A DNA stretch of 64,000 nt, from contig JAJKFJ010021806.1 in NCBI GenBank assembly GCA_027382625.1, positions 18,957 to 82,956 on the forward strand, given 5' to 3'. Both the position numbers and the translations under genes were made by a program. This stretch comes from Tetmemena sp. SeJ-2015 (taxonomy: Eukaryota > Ciliophora > Spirotrichea > Sporadotrichida > Oxytrichidae). Below are positions 47,663 through 58,367 of this stretch, one piece after another; within the stretch, counting starts at the first letter, position 1, and each line of letters starts with the position of its first letter. Under the pieces are notes generated by a model. It worked only from the letters and a program-made list of their open reading frames with translations, made no database searches and was not told where the DNA came from.

Positions 47663-49199
47663 TCATTTGAGGCTCATCTTAGCATTCCCAGCTCGTGCCT
47701 ATGTCTCCTCATTTCCTTCCTCAATCTAGGCACTGCTCTTGCTCTTAGTTTAGGACTTGACTAGAGAGTCACTCTCCTCTGCTTAAGCACTACTCTACAT
47801 TTAATTGACCTGCTCTGCTTCATCTTCTTCATCTTCTTAATCGTCAATATCTATGTTCTAATTGATCTCTTTACTCACAGAATCCACAACTATAATAAAC
47901 TAAACTATAGAGTTTTGCTTGGTGCTGGGATGAGCGATAGGCGTCGTGTTCTTATCATACTAGTATTCTTTGAAGAGCAGCTGTATTGAGTTCCTTCTTA
48001 AAAGCAAGGAATTGTCTTTCACTACGTCTGCATCCTTCCAGTCGTTGTTATTTACATGCTTCAAATCAAAGTTGTCCTCATTCTAGTTGGGGATAAAGGG
48101 CGAAGTTATCTTCTTCTGCTTGAGCATTGCCCATTGCGAATTCTTAAACCAGGAGTGAGATTTAACTTCTAGATTGCCATTCAACCCTATTCGGTTTGAG
48201 GGCTTTCGCTAAAGACACTAAAAGATGTTAGAAGATGGGTTATTGAATGAAATACTTTGTTAATAAAGTCTGCTGATTCAAGGGACCAGCCCTCTGGAAT
48301 TTCAAAACGCTTTATTTGAACTTGTTTGGCCAATAAAATAAAATATTTGCTCTCTTATCTCTCGCCTGGTCTTCCCGACATAAGGTCGCCTCCCATTCAT
48401 GCACTCATATGCAATCACCCCCACAGCAAAGTAGTCTGCGGCAACACCATGGTTTTATCTGCACATGACTTCAGGTGCTATAATCAATTTATCGAATTTC
48501 ATTATTTGCTTACCCATGTATCCAGGAGTTCCCGAGGTCTCCTGCGCGTTATCTGGCGACCAGTATCTTGCTATTCCAAAATCTGTCAGCCGCAAGTATC
48601 CTTCTGAATCAAAAACTAGATTCTCTGGCTTGATGTCTCTGTGGATAATTCCGCAACCGTGAACTATCTCCAGCGCCTCAACCAAGCACATAATAAAGAA
48701 TTTAGTCTCGTTCTCAGTGAACTTCCGACATCTTGCGATATGGTAACGCAGATCTCCTCCGGTGAGATAATCCATTACTAAGAACAAGTTATCTCTGTCT
48801 TAAAAAGCATAGTGCATGTTCACCAAAAACCTAATGATAATTTAGAGAAGGAATTAATTAGAGTTAGCTACTTCAATCTCTTAATTCTACTTACGAGCTC
48901 TTCATTTGGGAAAGCAATTTGAGCTCATTCATTACAGACTGCACGCTTTTCTTGGCCATTACTCTAGCTTTGGACATCTCTTTCATTGCGTAAATTTCTT
49001 TCTCTTTCTTCTTCTCTACTTTCCATACTTTTCCAAATCCACCGCGGCCGATCGCGTACTAAAATGTGAAATGGTTCTTGGAAAGAGCTATAAAATAGTG
49101 TTATATTTAGTTATGGCAAATATTTCATAAATAAATTGGATTATACCTACATGCGATAGAATCTTTATCTTTTTCTGCTTTAAAATTGCAGTTCCCCAT
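47663..49199 (-). CDS. YANK-like (STK32) Ser/Thr protein kinase
   Basis: About 440 residues. MGNCNF start (Gly2 myristoylation with Cys4 palmitoylation likely, hence membrane attachment). Kinase motifs: FQYAIGRGGFGKV, YAMKEMSKARVMAKKS, FLVMDYLTGGDLRYHI, GIIHRDIKPENLVF, RLTDFGIARY, GTPGYMAPEVMCRQ and GRRPYVGKTRREIREQ; all catalytic residues are present. AGC-like C-terminal part (EIPEGWSLESADFIN, NRIGLNGNLEVKSHSWFK), then an acidic tail. Introns have GTAAG or GTAGG donors. One 10-nt repeat-bounded insertion near 48332. Confidence 0.9.
48332..48341. other. Possible IES in kinase, 10 bp, pointer AATA
   Basis: AATA at 48332-48335 and 48342-48345 in a TTTTA-type repeat. Deletion gives EIREQILAKQVQIKRFEIPE, the best fit to the family; simple repeat slippage would look the same. 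A CAAATA repeat pair offers an alternative 31-bp deletion. Confidence 0.4.
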
Positions 49200-49626
49200 T
49201 ATATTGCTAAAATATAATTAAAAGTGCTCATTAAGATAAACATAAATAAAAATATATCTCTAAATAATTTATGAATTATTTTTGTTATTATAATCTTTTT
49301 ATAATATTTTAATTAATTTGGATTTATTCTTTGATTCATCATCTGAATAGGCATAATAATATTTTGTAAAATTTATAAGTGAGAGAGATAAATAAATTAA
49401 ACTCTTGAATGTCTTTTCTTAAATATCTCTACCTAGAAAACAACAACACTAGATATAAGCAACGGCAGTTTAGTTTTGACTCCAAAGCTCCAGATCTCCA
49501 AATCAAAAAATAAATTTATGAGCTTTATAAACATTTTAAGCATTAAGAACATTTATTAAGTGATTTTTTTTCGGTTTGAAAAAGAGAAAACAAAAAGACC
49601 TATTCATTTACTTATTTGGTTATTGA
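49200..49626. other. AT-rich divergent intergenic region
   Basis: About 430 nt upstream of both the kinase and the 49627 gene. No feature seen. Confidence 0.45.
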
Positions 49627-50249
49627 ATGAGTTCGAGTGAATTTGTGATGGACAAAAGTGTGAATGAGGGAGCGATTCAGGTTCCACAAATCCTGTAGAG
49701 CTCTCCAAGCAAATCTAATTTTATGTCTGCTGCTTATATAGACTCGTTGCATCAAAGTGATAAGAAACTTCAAGCTCATCACTTAATCTAATCTTCTATT
49801 TTAGCTCATGTGAGTGGAGTCTCGATTACTTAAAAATCTAAATAAGAGCAACCTGAAATTTATCATAAATTTAATTGAGGATAACTAGTAGAACACTAAG
49901 AAACCAATTTTAAAATAATAGTATGTATAGAGCCCACTAATCATAAAACGCTGCTTCGAAAACACAAATGCCAACGATTCTGTCCAATAAGAAAACTAAG
50001 AAGTAGCAGAGATAAGGTCTTCAGTTTAAACAAGAAAAACAAATAACAGAAGAGATTTCAAATCTAACAATTTTGTCCCGAGAGTAGCTTTTTTGAATAA
50101 CAAAAGCAATGAAATAGTAGCTATTTATTTTTTTACAATGAGAAAAAACAGCAACTTCAAATAGAGTAAATGAGTCCAAGCTCAGCTAAATTTCGCACTC
50201 ATTGACCCAATAAGAAAAGCAAGAAATTTAATTCCAAATTCTAAAATGA
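49627..50249 (+). CDS. Unknown Ser/Gln-rich protein
   Basis: MSSSEFVMDKSVNEGAIQVP followed by about 80 codons in one frame, then a shift to KHKCQRFCPIRKLRSSRDKV and basic sequence. The boundaries of the second part are uncertain. It may belong with the next gene. No domain recognised. Confidence 0.35.
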
Positions 50250-50485
50250 AAAAAATTCGATTAAAATTATACTTTAATAAATTATTTTTTACGCATTTAA
50301 TTAAGATTTATTTATAAAAGTTAAAGCAAGACAATATTTTGTAGAATGTAAGATTTAATTTTTTAAATATAAATGTTTCATGATAATTATTTTATGAGCT
50401 TTAAAAATTCTAACACTCTGTATATCATATAGATGCTAATTAATTTAAAAGAATGAATTACTGAATTTATAATTTAAATTTATAA

Positions 50486-51489
50486 ATGAAAAGTCTTTAC
50501 TTAAACTAAACTCTTCGATCGAGAGCACCCATGCTTTGAGAAAAAGTTTGGGAGAATCCATAAAAGACTTCAAAGATAGAATTAGGCACTCAGCTGAGCA
50601 AGTATTTTACGAGAGCACTAAGAGTTGCAACTTGTCCATCCCTCCTGAGATGAGGCTCTCCCACAACGATTAAGGAATCGACGAATTCAGGAAGACTTTC
50701 AGGCTGAACAAATTTGCTCATCAACGCTACAACCCTAATCTAGATAACTTTATATATAAAAAGTCTAATCATTTATTATGTATTCAACACCTTCGGGAGT
50801 TACTTGTTTGAAGGCATTTTGAGCGATAGTATTTAATCGGATGAGGATTTGAGAACGGTTAACGATTTTATTCTCAAGCAGAAAACTTACAATCGAGCCA
50901 TTGAGATGTCTAAAAAAGAAATCTTGAGACTTCCTAAACGGATAGAGCCAGCTGCTAAATTCAATTAGTAAAATTGATTATGAAATAATTTGAATAGTTC
51001 CTCATTAAGTTAGGCGAAATAACTTTACTTAATTTGAGTTTAAGAACTAGATGTCTGAAGAAAGGAGTTAAAATCCCCATTTGACTATAAACTTGCAAGA
51101 GAACGCTCACAAGTCTCGCAAGCTTTTGTATAAGTTCTATGAATAGAAGATTACACAACACATGTTCACCAAGAACAAAGTGAAGGGGATTGAGAAATCT
51201 CTAAAGGTGGAGATGAACAGACACAAGCCCAAGCATTTCACAGAAATTGAGAAACCTGATCCTGAGTAGATCCAGAAATACCTAGAGAGAAAGAAGGCAG
51301 ACAGATTTCTCGTCATAGATGAGGAAGAGGAAGCTGCTAGAGCCAAAATTTATATTCAAATTGTAATATCCATTTTAAGGGAATAATCATTTCATTTTTT
51401 TTCAGTATAAGGAGAAAAAGAAACGAATTAAATCGTTTGGAAAAGCAATTCCTGTTTCTATAAAATTATAAGAATCCCTAAATCTGTGA
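50486..51489 (+). CDS. Unknown basic helical protein
   Basis: Charged helical blocks in shifting frames: RKSLGESIKDFKDRIRHSAE, DEFRKTFRLNKFAHQRYNPN, KQKTYNRAIEMSKKEILRLP and a long basic block to PEQIQKYLERKKADRFLVID. One 43-nt GT-AG intron near 51363. The frame changes near 50500, 50780 and 50960 are unresolved. No domain recognised. Confidence 0.5.
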
Positions 51490-52134
51490 AGAGGATGAGT
51501 TACTGGTTCTTGGATTATGAGAATAGAGACGCTAAACTTATTTTCTTTGATAAATTTTTATAGATCAAATTTCGAACAGGATTACGGAAACTCGAAAGAC
51601 AGGTTAGCTCAAATACATTGCTAGTGATAAAATAAAACTTGAATTATTGAGAAAATTGGTTTCCCCATATGCATTAATTTAATTATAATTTATTAATAAA
51701 TTTATAATGGAATATTTTCTAAATTTTTTAAAATATAAAATCGTTGAAAGAGCGAAACGATCTCTTCTTCGAAGAAAGATAAATTATTTTTAGCCCGAGG
51801 ATGAGGAATAGAAACCTAAAAGTGGAAATCTTAGAGATTTGATTCAGTTTAAACTAAAAAAATAACTATTACAAATTAATGATAAGGAATATCGAATTTA
51901 TTATAAATATACCATAATAATTTATTCTTTAAAGAAATATATTTACTTTAAAACTGAGTCTAAGTTTGGATTAAAAATATAATTTATGTTTATGCTGTAG
52001 ATTTAAATAAGCAAAAATAGTTTATCAATGCTAATTAAAATCAAATGGAGAATCTATTTTGAAAATTATCATTTTTAATGAGCATCTTTTGCTAAATATA
52101 AATCCTAAAAAGTAATTAACCTCAAGTTTTATAA
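51490..52134. other. AT-rich intergenic region
   Basis: About 640 nt, very AT-rich, no supported gene. Confidence 0.45.
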
Positions 52135-52353
52135 ATGTTAAACTTGAGCAAGAACAGAAACAAGAGGGGAAACCTTTCATCCAAAGTGCAAAAACAATAC
52201 ATGTATCTCCTAAGAAACCACACTAATCAAGTCCGGCAGTTATCAAATTCACGTCTAATTTACAAAAGTCAGACTAAAGGAAAATTGTGGCATTCTAAGA
52301 CGAACCTAATAAGTCTTCCTATACAAAGCCAGTCATTTTAAATAAAATCTATT
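52135..52353 (+). CDS. Possible short basic protein or upstream exon
   Basis: MLNLSKNRNKRGNLSSKVQK followed by about 50 mostly basic codons to a TGA. It could be an upstream exon of the next gene or chance. Confidence 0.2.
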
Positions 52354-52412
52354 TTTATATGACCTAATTAGATAAATTAAAGATTATCATTTGATATTTC
52401 TAAATTAAAAAT

Positions 52413-54475
52413 ATGGGTTTGGTAAAAAAAAAGGGAGTTTCAACATTAACCCTAATTCATGAGAATGAAATTAGCCACCTTATTCTCAATGAAGTAAACC
52501 TAATAAATGAGTTGAAAGAAGTTCATCCTGTTCCAAAATTGAATTAATATATCCTTAATTATCTAAAATATATATTTACATATTTACCAAAGTTATTTAT
52601 TTAAAAGCCAGCAGAAGATGCCTCTAACTTAGAAACATTAACTAAAAGATTTATATCATATGCATAAAATAAAATTATTAAGGTTTTTATAATTCCTTGT
52701 TGATTTTTACGATAAGAATTTAAATTAAGTTTTGAATTGACGACTGTGAGGATTTTGTCTCCTAAAACTATCTTAAACTTAGACGAAAACCCAATTTTCG
52801 AAAGTTTTTCACAGCAAATACGATCATAAATATTACTTACTTTGTTTTAACTTTTAACGGTCTAGAAAGCAGAAATCATTCAAGGGAATAGAAAAAGTTT
52901 CAACAAAGACTTAGAAAAGGTCTCATCCAAAAAAGATTTAACAGCCACAAACGCCTTTTATAAATTAGAAGATATAGAAGAGAACGTTATGACTGGTGAT
53001 GGACCGATTCTTGCAAATGAGAAGGGCCTTACAATGAGTAGTTTATTTACTGATGTCTTATTTGTTTTAGTTCCCAATTTGAAATTAACAAACCCTAATA
53101 TAGAGCTAGATTTGTTTCTAGTGAACTAGTCACTCTAAATAAAAAGCTTAACCAAAATACGAAAAACCAACATCAATAAATTTCTAAGCAGGAGAATTTT
53201 CAATTTAAAAATATTTTATGCTTAGTAATTTATAAATTTTGACAAAAAAGACTTGGAAGGCAGGACTCACAAAAGAATTGGAACTGCTAGACAGAGACAG
53301 CAAAATTTTTCAAGCACCATTCAACTTGTAACAAGAGAGTAAATCCAATCTGGATTTAGCGAAGTTAACAACACTCAAACACTTTTATCTCCAAGGACAA
53401 TAGGGCAAGACTCTTAAAAGAATGCATTATTCTCTGGGAGAGATGTTAATTACTCAGCGGCAGATGAGCAGAAGAAGGTTTTTTCATAGCAGTTTCAAAT
53501 AAATTAGACATTTTCTCCTTAATACTAGGGACAATCTTATTCAAAATATACATAATAAAAATATAAAGTATCCATAAATTCATATTTTGAACAATAGTCA
53601 AGTTTATTCTCTCATAGAACCAATTTTATTTATAAAATAAATATATTATAAAGTAGTAACTTGGACTTTATTTAATTTGAAGAGAGATTTGAGGAATCGA
53701 GTAGATCAACAGTCTTTTAATGAAAAGCATATTGCTAACAATCGTTTATACAGAGCCAGGTTGCAGTCTGCTAAAACCAATTGTTCAACAGCGAGGAATT
53801 ATAACCCTCTTAGCCGAAGCGTTTAAGACCAGTCTTCAATTGAAACAAAAAGCGCCATGTAGGCAGATATCATAATTTAGGAGAATTTATCTAACACAGT
53901 CATCAATCAGCCTAATTGTGATAGATTAATTTATCATTTTTTAGCCATAATCAACTCGAAGAAGGAAATCAAGACAAGTTAAAAATATGTAATCATCGAA
54001 AGAATATGAGCAAATGCAAAACATATTAGCTTCTCTTTTAATTCATGATAATTTTTCTAAAACATACTCGAAAAATGCTTAAGGAACAGTTCAAACAAGG
54101 ATGATAGATTATTTCATTTTTAAACTTGAGGATTCGCAAGTGTTGCTAAAAGATGTTCAAGGTAAATTCGAGATCTGGAATGAAAATTAAGAAAATTTAT
54201 GCAAGGCGCTGACTGAATTTAGAGAGGAATAAAAATACTTGGCTTTTGAGGATATTAAGAGCGTCAGCCAATTAATGCAAGCTCGGATTTAAGAGGGCAT
54301 AGATGAGAGAGACTTAATTTTAACTCCCGAAAACATTCAAGACTTTAGGGACACTCAAGATCTCACAGTTAAGATTATAAACGAGAAGGGAGGTCATAGG
54401 AAAATTTGGAAACCTGAAAAATTGATCGTTCCCAGATACTCATATTTGGGCTAGAAGATCGCACAGCAACTGTGA
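52413..54475 (+). CDS. Unknown large Q/N-rich protein
   Basis: MGLVKKKGVSTLTLIHENEI at the start, then N/Q/S-rich sequence with charged helical blocks (KSFNKDLEKVSSKKDL; DDFEERFEESS-like region; NNRLYRARLQSAKTNC), ending in LTPENIQDFRDTQDLTVKII and YLGQKIAQQL. The last 480 nt are a clean frame. Breaks near 52700, 53700 and 53990 are unresolved. No known domain. Confidence 0.55.
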
Positions 54476-54604
54476 ATAATAATAATACATAGACTATTGA
54501 ATAAACCTTATTGTATTAACTAGATTTTAATAAACTTCATCTAAAATTAACTTATAACACCCCTAAAAGTGATTATCTAATCCCTAGTCCACGGCCAGTC
54601 CTTA

Positions 54605-55331
54605 TCACTTAGCGCGAACGATTTCTCTCCATTGAGTTTCTAGCCACTTATGCAGTGTCACAATTAACTTATTAGATCTAATTCTGTATAGATAAAAACA
54701 TTTCTAAGCTAAATGATTAGCTTATTTTAAGTATACTGATTTTTCAGGCTCTATCTTTTCATAGAGCTTAGCAAGGCTCAAAAGATGACCTTGGCATTTT
54801 TCATCCACTATCTTAACTGAACAGCTCTGCTCTTCAAACTTGACGTCAATCATAGCTTCGGTAATTGGGCCTGCAAACTAGTCGAGTTCAATGTAGATTT
54901 TAACCTTGGCGTCCTCATCAAGCCATGAATACTTAGTGATTTTCTTAGGAATGCTCGTGTCCACTACCTTCTTAGCTGCTTCTCTTTAGCCAAGCAAGAC
55001 GGGGTCACCTCCGTAGATCAAACCATCTCCTTTGAAGATCTCTGCTCCCTCTATGTTAAAGTTCTTTGGCGCATGAGCATAGTAGTACTATAAATCTCAG
55101 TTTAGAAATAAGCTCAAAGCGAAATGCAACAATTATCACAGCTATCATTTTAGTGGCGCATTAAGTTCAGAATGGTGATCTACTTACTGAGTTAGTGCCA
55201 AACTCTTTAATTGAGGCCATGAGTGCAGAGGACTTTTGCTCTTCTCATTAAATTAAATTTAAAGATAAGTCTTCAGTTTGTTCAGTTGTGCTCTGAGAGA
55301 TCTCATTTGCTGTTTCCTAGTCTTTGTCCAT
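54605..55331 (-). CDS. CS-domain protein (CacyBP/SIP- or p23-like)
   Basis: MDKDQETANEISQSTTEQTE, then EEQKSSALMASIKEFGTNS, a 99-nt intron, YYYAHAPKNFNIEGAEIFKG, and a CS domain: KYSWLDEDAKVKIYIELDQF and SCSVKIVDEKCQGHLLSLAK, ending KLIVTLHKWLETQWREIVRA. CS domains bind HSP90 or ubiquitin-ligase partners; the overall layout is closest to calcyclin-binding protein, with moderate certainty. The only in-frame TGA before the end lies in the IES at 55240-55269. Confidence 0.75.
55240..55269. other. IES candidate, 30 bp, pointer TCTTC, carrying the stop
   Basis: TCTTC at 55240-55244 and 55270-55274. The length is a multiple of three, but the segment holds an in-frame TGA. Deletion joins STTEQTEE to QKSSALMASIKEF. 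Confidence 0.72.
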
Positions 55332-55619
55332 TTCTATAATTCTTCTTCTAGAAAATTCTTTATTATTTTAAATTGACAATAAGTTCTAATAAGATGCTCA
55401 AAAGTAGTTTATTCTAGTTCATTATCAAAATTTTAGAAATAGTTTCTTCAGTTATAGAATAATAATAATCATCATCTTCTCCCCAGCCCCATAGATTTCT
55501 ATGTGTGAAATGATGGAGTAGAAAACTTTTTATAAATCACAAATTAAATTTTAAGAAGAGAAGTTGTATTTTTTGAAAAGTCTTTAGGAATAAATTAGTA
55601 TAAAATTTAAAATTGCTTA

Positions 55620-57610
55620 TCATTTAGATTTGTTTGTATTTTTTGTTTTTCTGATATTTTTAGATTTAATTTTGAATTAAATTTTGGTCTTTTTGTTGAC
55701 TAATTTGTCTCCTTGCTTTTTATCTCCAAAGACACTCTTCCTTTTATCCTCGGGGGACATTTCTCCTATGGCCGCAAGCCTACTCAGACTACTTGTGTAT
55801 CCGATATACTCTGCTTCCTTTTAGATCAAGTAAAATAATCATTAAGCTTATCAAGTACTATTCCCACTTTAAAATCAAAGGAAAAAGAAAATTAAATACT
55901 GATGATTAAAAATGTATACAAGGTTTACAACAAATTACAAAATTAATATGGAGAGCTTAAGTTATAGCCAATTTGATATAAATGATTAATTTAGTTTACT
56001 TATTGAATATTAATTCTTATTAAAGAATCATTCTGAATATAGCTATATTGCTGGGGACCGAGAATGGAGCCAGGCCTTGCAATTCTAATCCAGCCAATAA
56101 AAGCAGCAGCTGGGAATTTATAATGCTTCATTCAATAAATTTAAATCCATTTCTATGAATGTCAAATATTTTTGTGAAATTGCTGAGAGACCAATAAGTG
56201 TTCCAGTTCTACCAAGTCCTGCCTTGCAATTAAAGTATATCAAATTTATTCATACTTTATATTATGATAAAGATTTATTAACTGTGAATGGACAGCAGTA
56301 ACACCCTCTTCCTGGTCTGTGATTTTGATGAAATCTTATACAATATGCTAATAAAATGTGAGAAAAGGAAGCAATTCTTACTTCAGGCGGAGTTGACCCA
56401 TCTATGAAGTAAAGGTCTGTGTGCTTTATTCCCGCTTTAGAAAACTTAGTCCTATCGTACTTAGCTTTTATTAAATTCGAATATCATTTTAAATTTTAAG
56501 CTTCGTTAAGTCTGATCACGTGAGTCACATTAAAATGCTTAAAAACTTGAAGGTAATCTTCAGGAGCATTTCCTCTTCAAATTATCACTATTTATAAAAT
56601 AAAAAACAATCATTTTTTAATGATTCATTCTTGAGTATATAACTTAAAAGATAGGAAGATTCTAGAGGAGATATTAATTCTTCAAGCAAATAATTTAATA
56701 AGTTCGCTATCATTTATGGAAAGAGATTTTTAGATTTAAAATGAAATAAAATAATAAAAGTATTATAGCACGTATGATGATTATTAAAAATTACTCTTCT
56801 TTCTAATTTCTAGTCAATTGGGCCCATGAATGCAATAAATTTGTTGGGAATGATCCAGTTGAGGTCTCCATTCTCAACCTTCTCATAATAGTCATACTCT
56901 TTGGGGTCAAAATCTCTGAACTGATACCAGCCCAGTTTAATCGCATATTCCAAACCTTTCAAGCAATGCAATATCTACACACATATAAAAACAGCAGCAG
57001 TAACTTACTGTGCATTCGTAAGTACAGTCGCCATAGGAGGCATCTCTAAATGGAATTATTTAGGACTGGTAGGGAGAGAAGTGCTCCCAAGCCACTTCCG
57101 CAGATTGTTTCAACACCACAATCATAAACGCCCCCATTAAGTAGCAGCTGTTTGCCTGCTTGTCAAATTTGCTAGAGGTGTAGTGGTAGATTTTAACCTC
57201 TGCGTATTAAGGATCCTAGAGTAAGTGTTTAGTTAACTCCATTTTTCAAATTTTCTTTTCGCTTACAGTGAGCAGTCAAAAATAAGACACACATTTAAAT
57301 GATGTTGCATAATGAGAGTCTGACAAGTTCTCTGATGTACTTGTGGGTCTTGGACAAATTCAGTGGCCCAAAATCTTTGTGGAAAGGCTCATACACCAAA
57401 TCCTAGTTGTAATTTATAAGAAAGTCATAAGTACATTGTCAATATTGAAGTAGTAGGCCTCACTAGTGCTGGAGGGGGGTCTGCTGCCTGAGATCCAGTA
57501 AAGTTTATCTAAAACAAAGTTTATAACTCATATTCAAACTTTATGATGAGATTCGTTTGCCTACCTTTAATGATTTCAACTGCTGGTAGATCTAATTAAT
57601 TTCCGAACAT
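55620..57610 (-). CDS. CDC14: CDC14 dual-specificity phosphatase
   Basis: Counteracts CDK phosphorylation in mitotic exit and at centrosomes or basal bodies. N-terminal domain: [57 protein letters not shown] and [17 protein letters not shown]. Catalytic domain: [11 protein letters not shown], the active site [14 protein letters not shown], then [20 protein letters not shown] and GSILGPQQ. The Lys-rich tail ([18 protein letters not shown]) suggests nuclear localisation. The active-site His and Cys are separated by a 59-bp non-intron segment (56228-56286); a second break after GTLIG (near 56120-56180) is unresolved. Introns include the GTAAG type near 57000. Confidence 0.92.
56228..56286. other. 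IES candidate splitting the CDC14 active site, 59 bp, pointer AAT
   Basis: AAT at 56228-56230 and 56287-56289. Deletion joins EEGVTAVH directly to CKAGLGRTG. There is no GT donor at the left junction on the coding strand; interior very AT-rich. Confidence 0.75.
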
Positions 57611-58367
57611 CTCTGGTATTTTGCTGGTTTCTTTTTTATTAAGTTTGAGGCTTTTAGTGGAAACAATAAGTCAATTGTAATGGAGAAAAAACTGCTTTTA
57701 ATGCTGCTGTTTATGGAAAAGGTCTGTTCTGTTTTATATTATTATAATTTTAAATCAACTCTCTTTTTAATCATAAAAAGCACTCTCTCTGTATGTCGGA
57801 TTATTTAGAAAGCTATTAAATTTAAATTAACTTCGAATTTTTGTCTAATGTCTTTTAAATAGCTAACCGCTCTCATATATTTGTTTTTTATAGCAAGCGT
57901 TCATTTTATTATATTTAGTGTAAGAATTAAATTAAAATGGAAAATTGATTTAGACTAATTAGCTCTGTATAATTATATTGCCATTTAAAAACATAAGTAC
58001 CTTTAAAAAATAAGGTTAGACCACTTGCAAATTTATTTCTGCAACTGCACTAATTATCGTCCCTCGTATCCTATTAATTAAAAATTAATCTTAATTTCGA
58101 TGAGATTGCAAAAAATCCATTTATTGAAACTATTTGTATCTTATCACAGTACTATAAATTCCCTAGTAAGTAGGTCATTGTAAAAACTAGGTAAATAAAA
58201 ATAAAGATAAAACTGTGTTCTCTCGATCTAGAGTGAGAGTAATTTTATTTATAAATTATTTAATGGCATCTTAAATCTCAATAGAAAAACCTAGGGTCGA
58301 GATACCTCAATTAATATTTTTTTTATCTTGATACCTTTCGACTTGAATAAGATCTTCTCTCTGACCT
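57611..58367. other. AT-rich divergent intergenic region
   Basis: About 760 nt between CDC14 and the DUF4795-like gene. No gene, repeat or RNA recognised. Confidence 0.45.
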
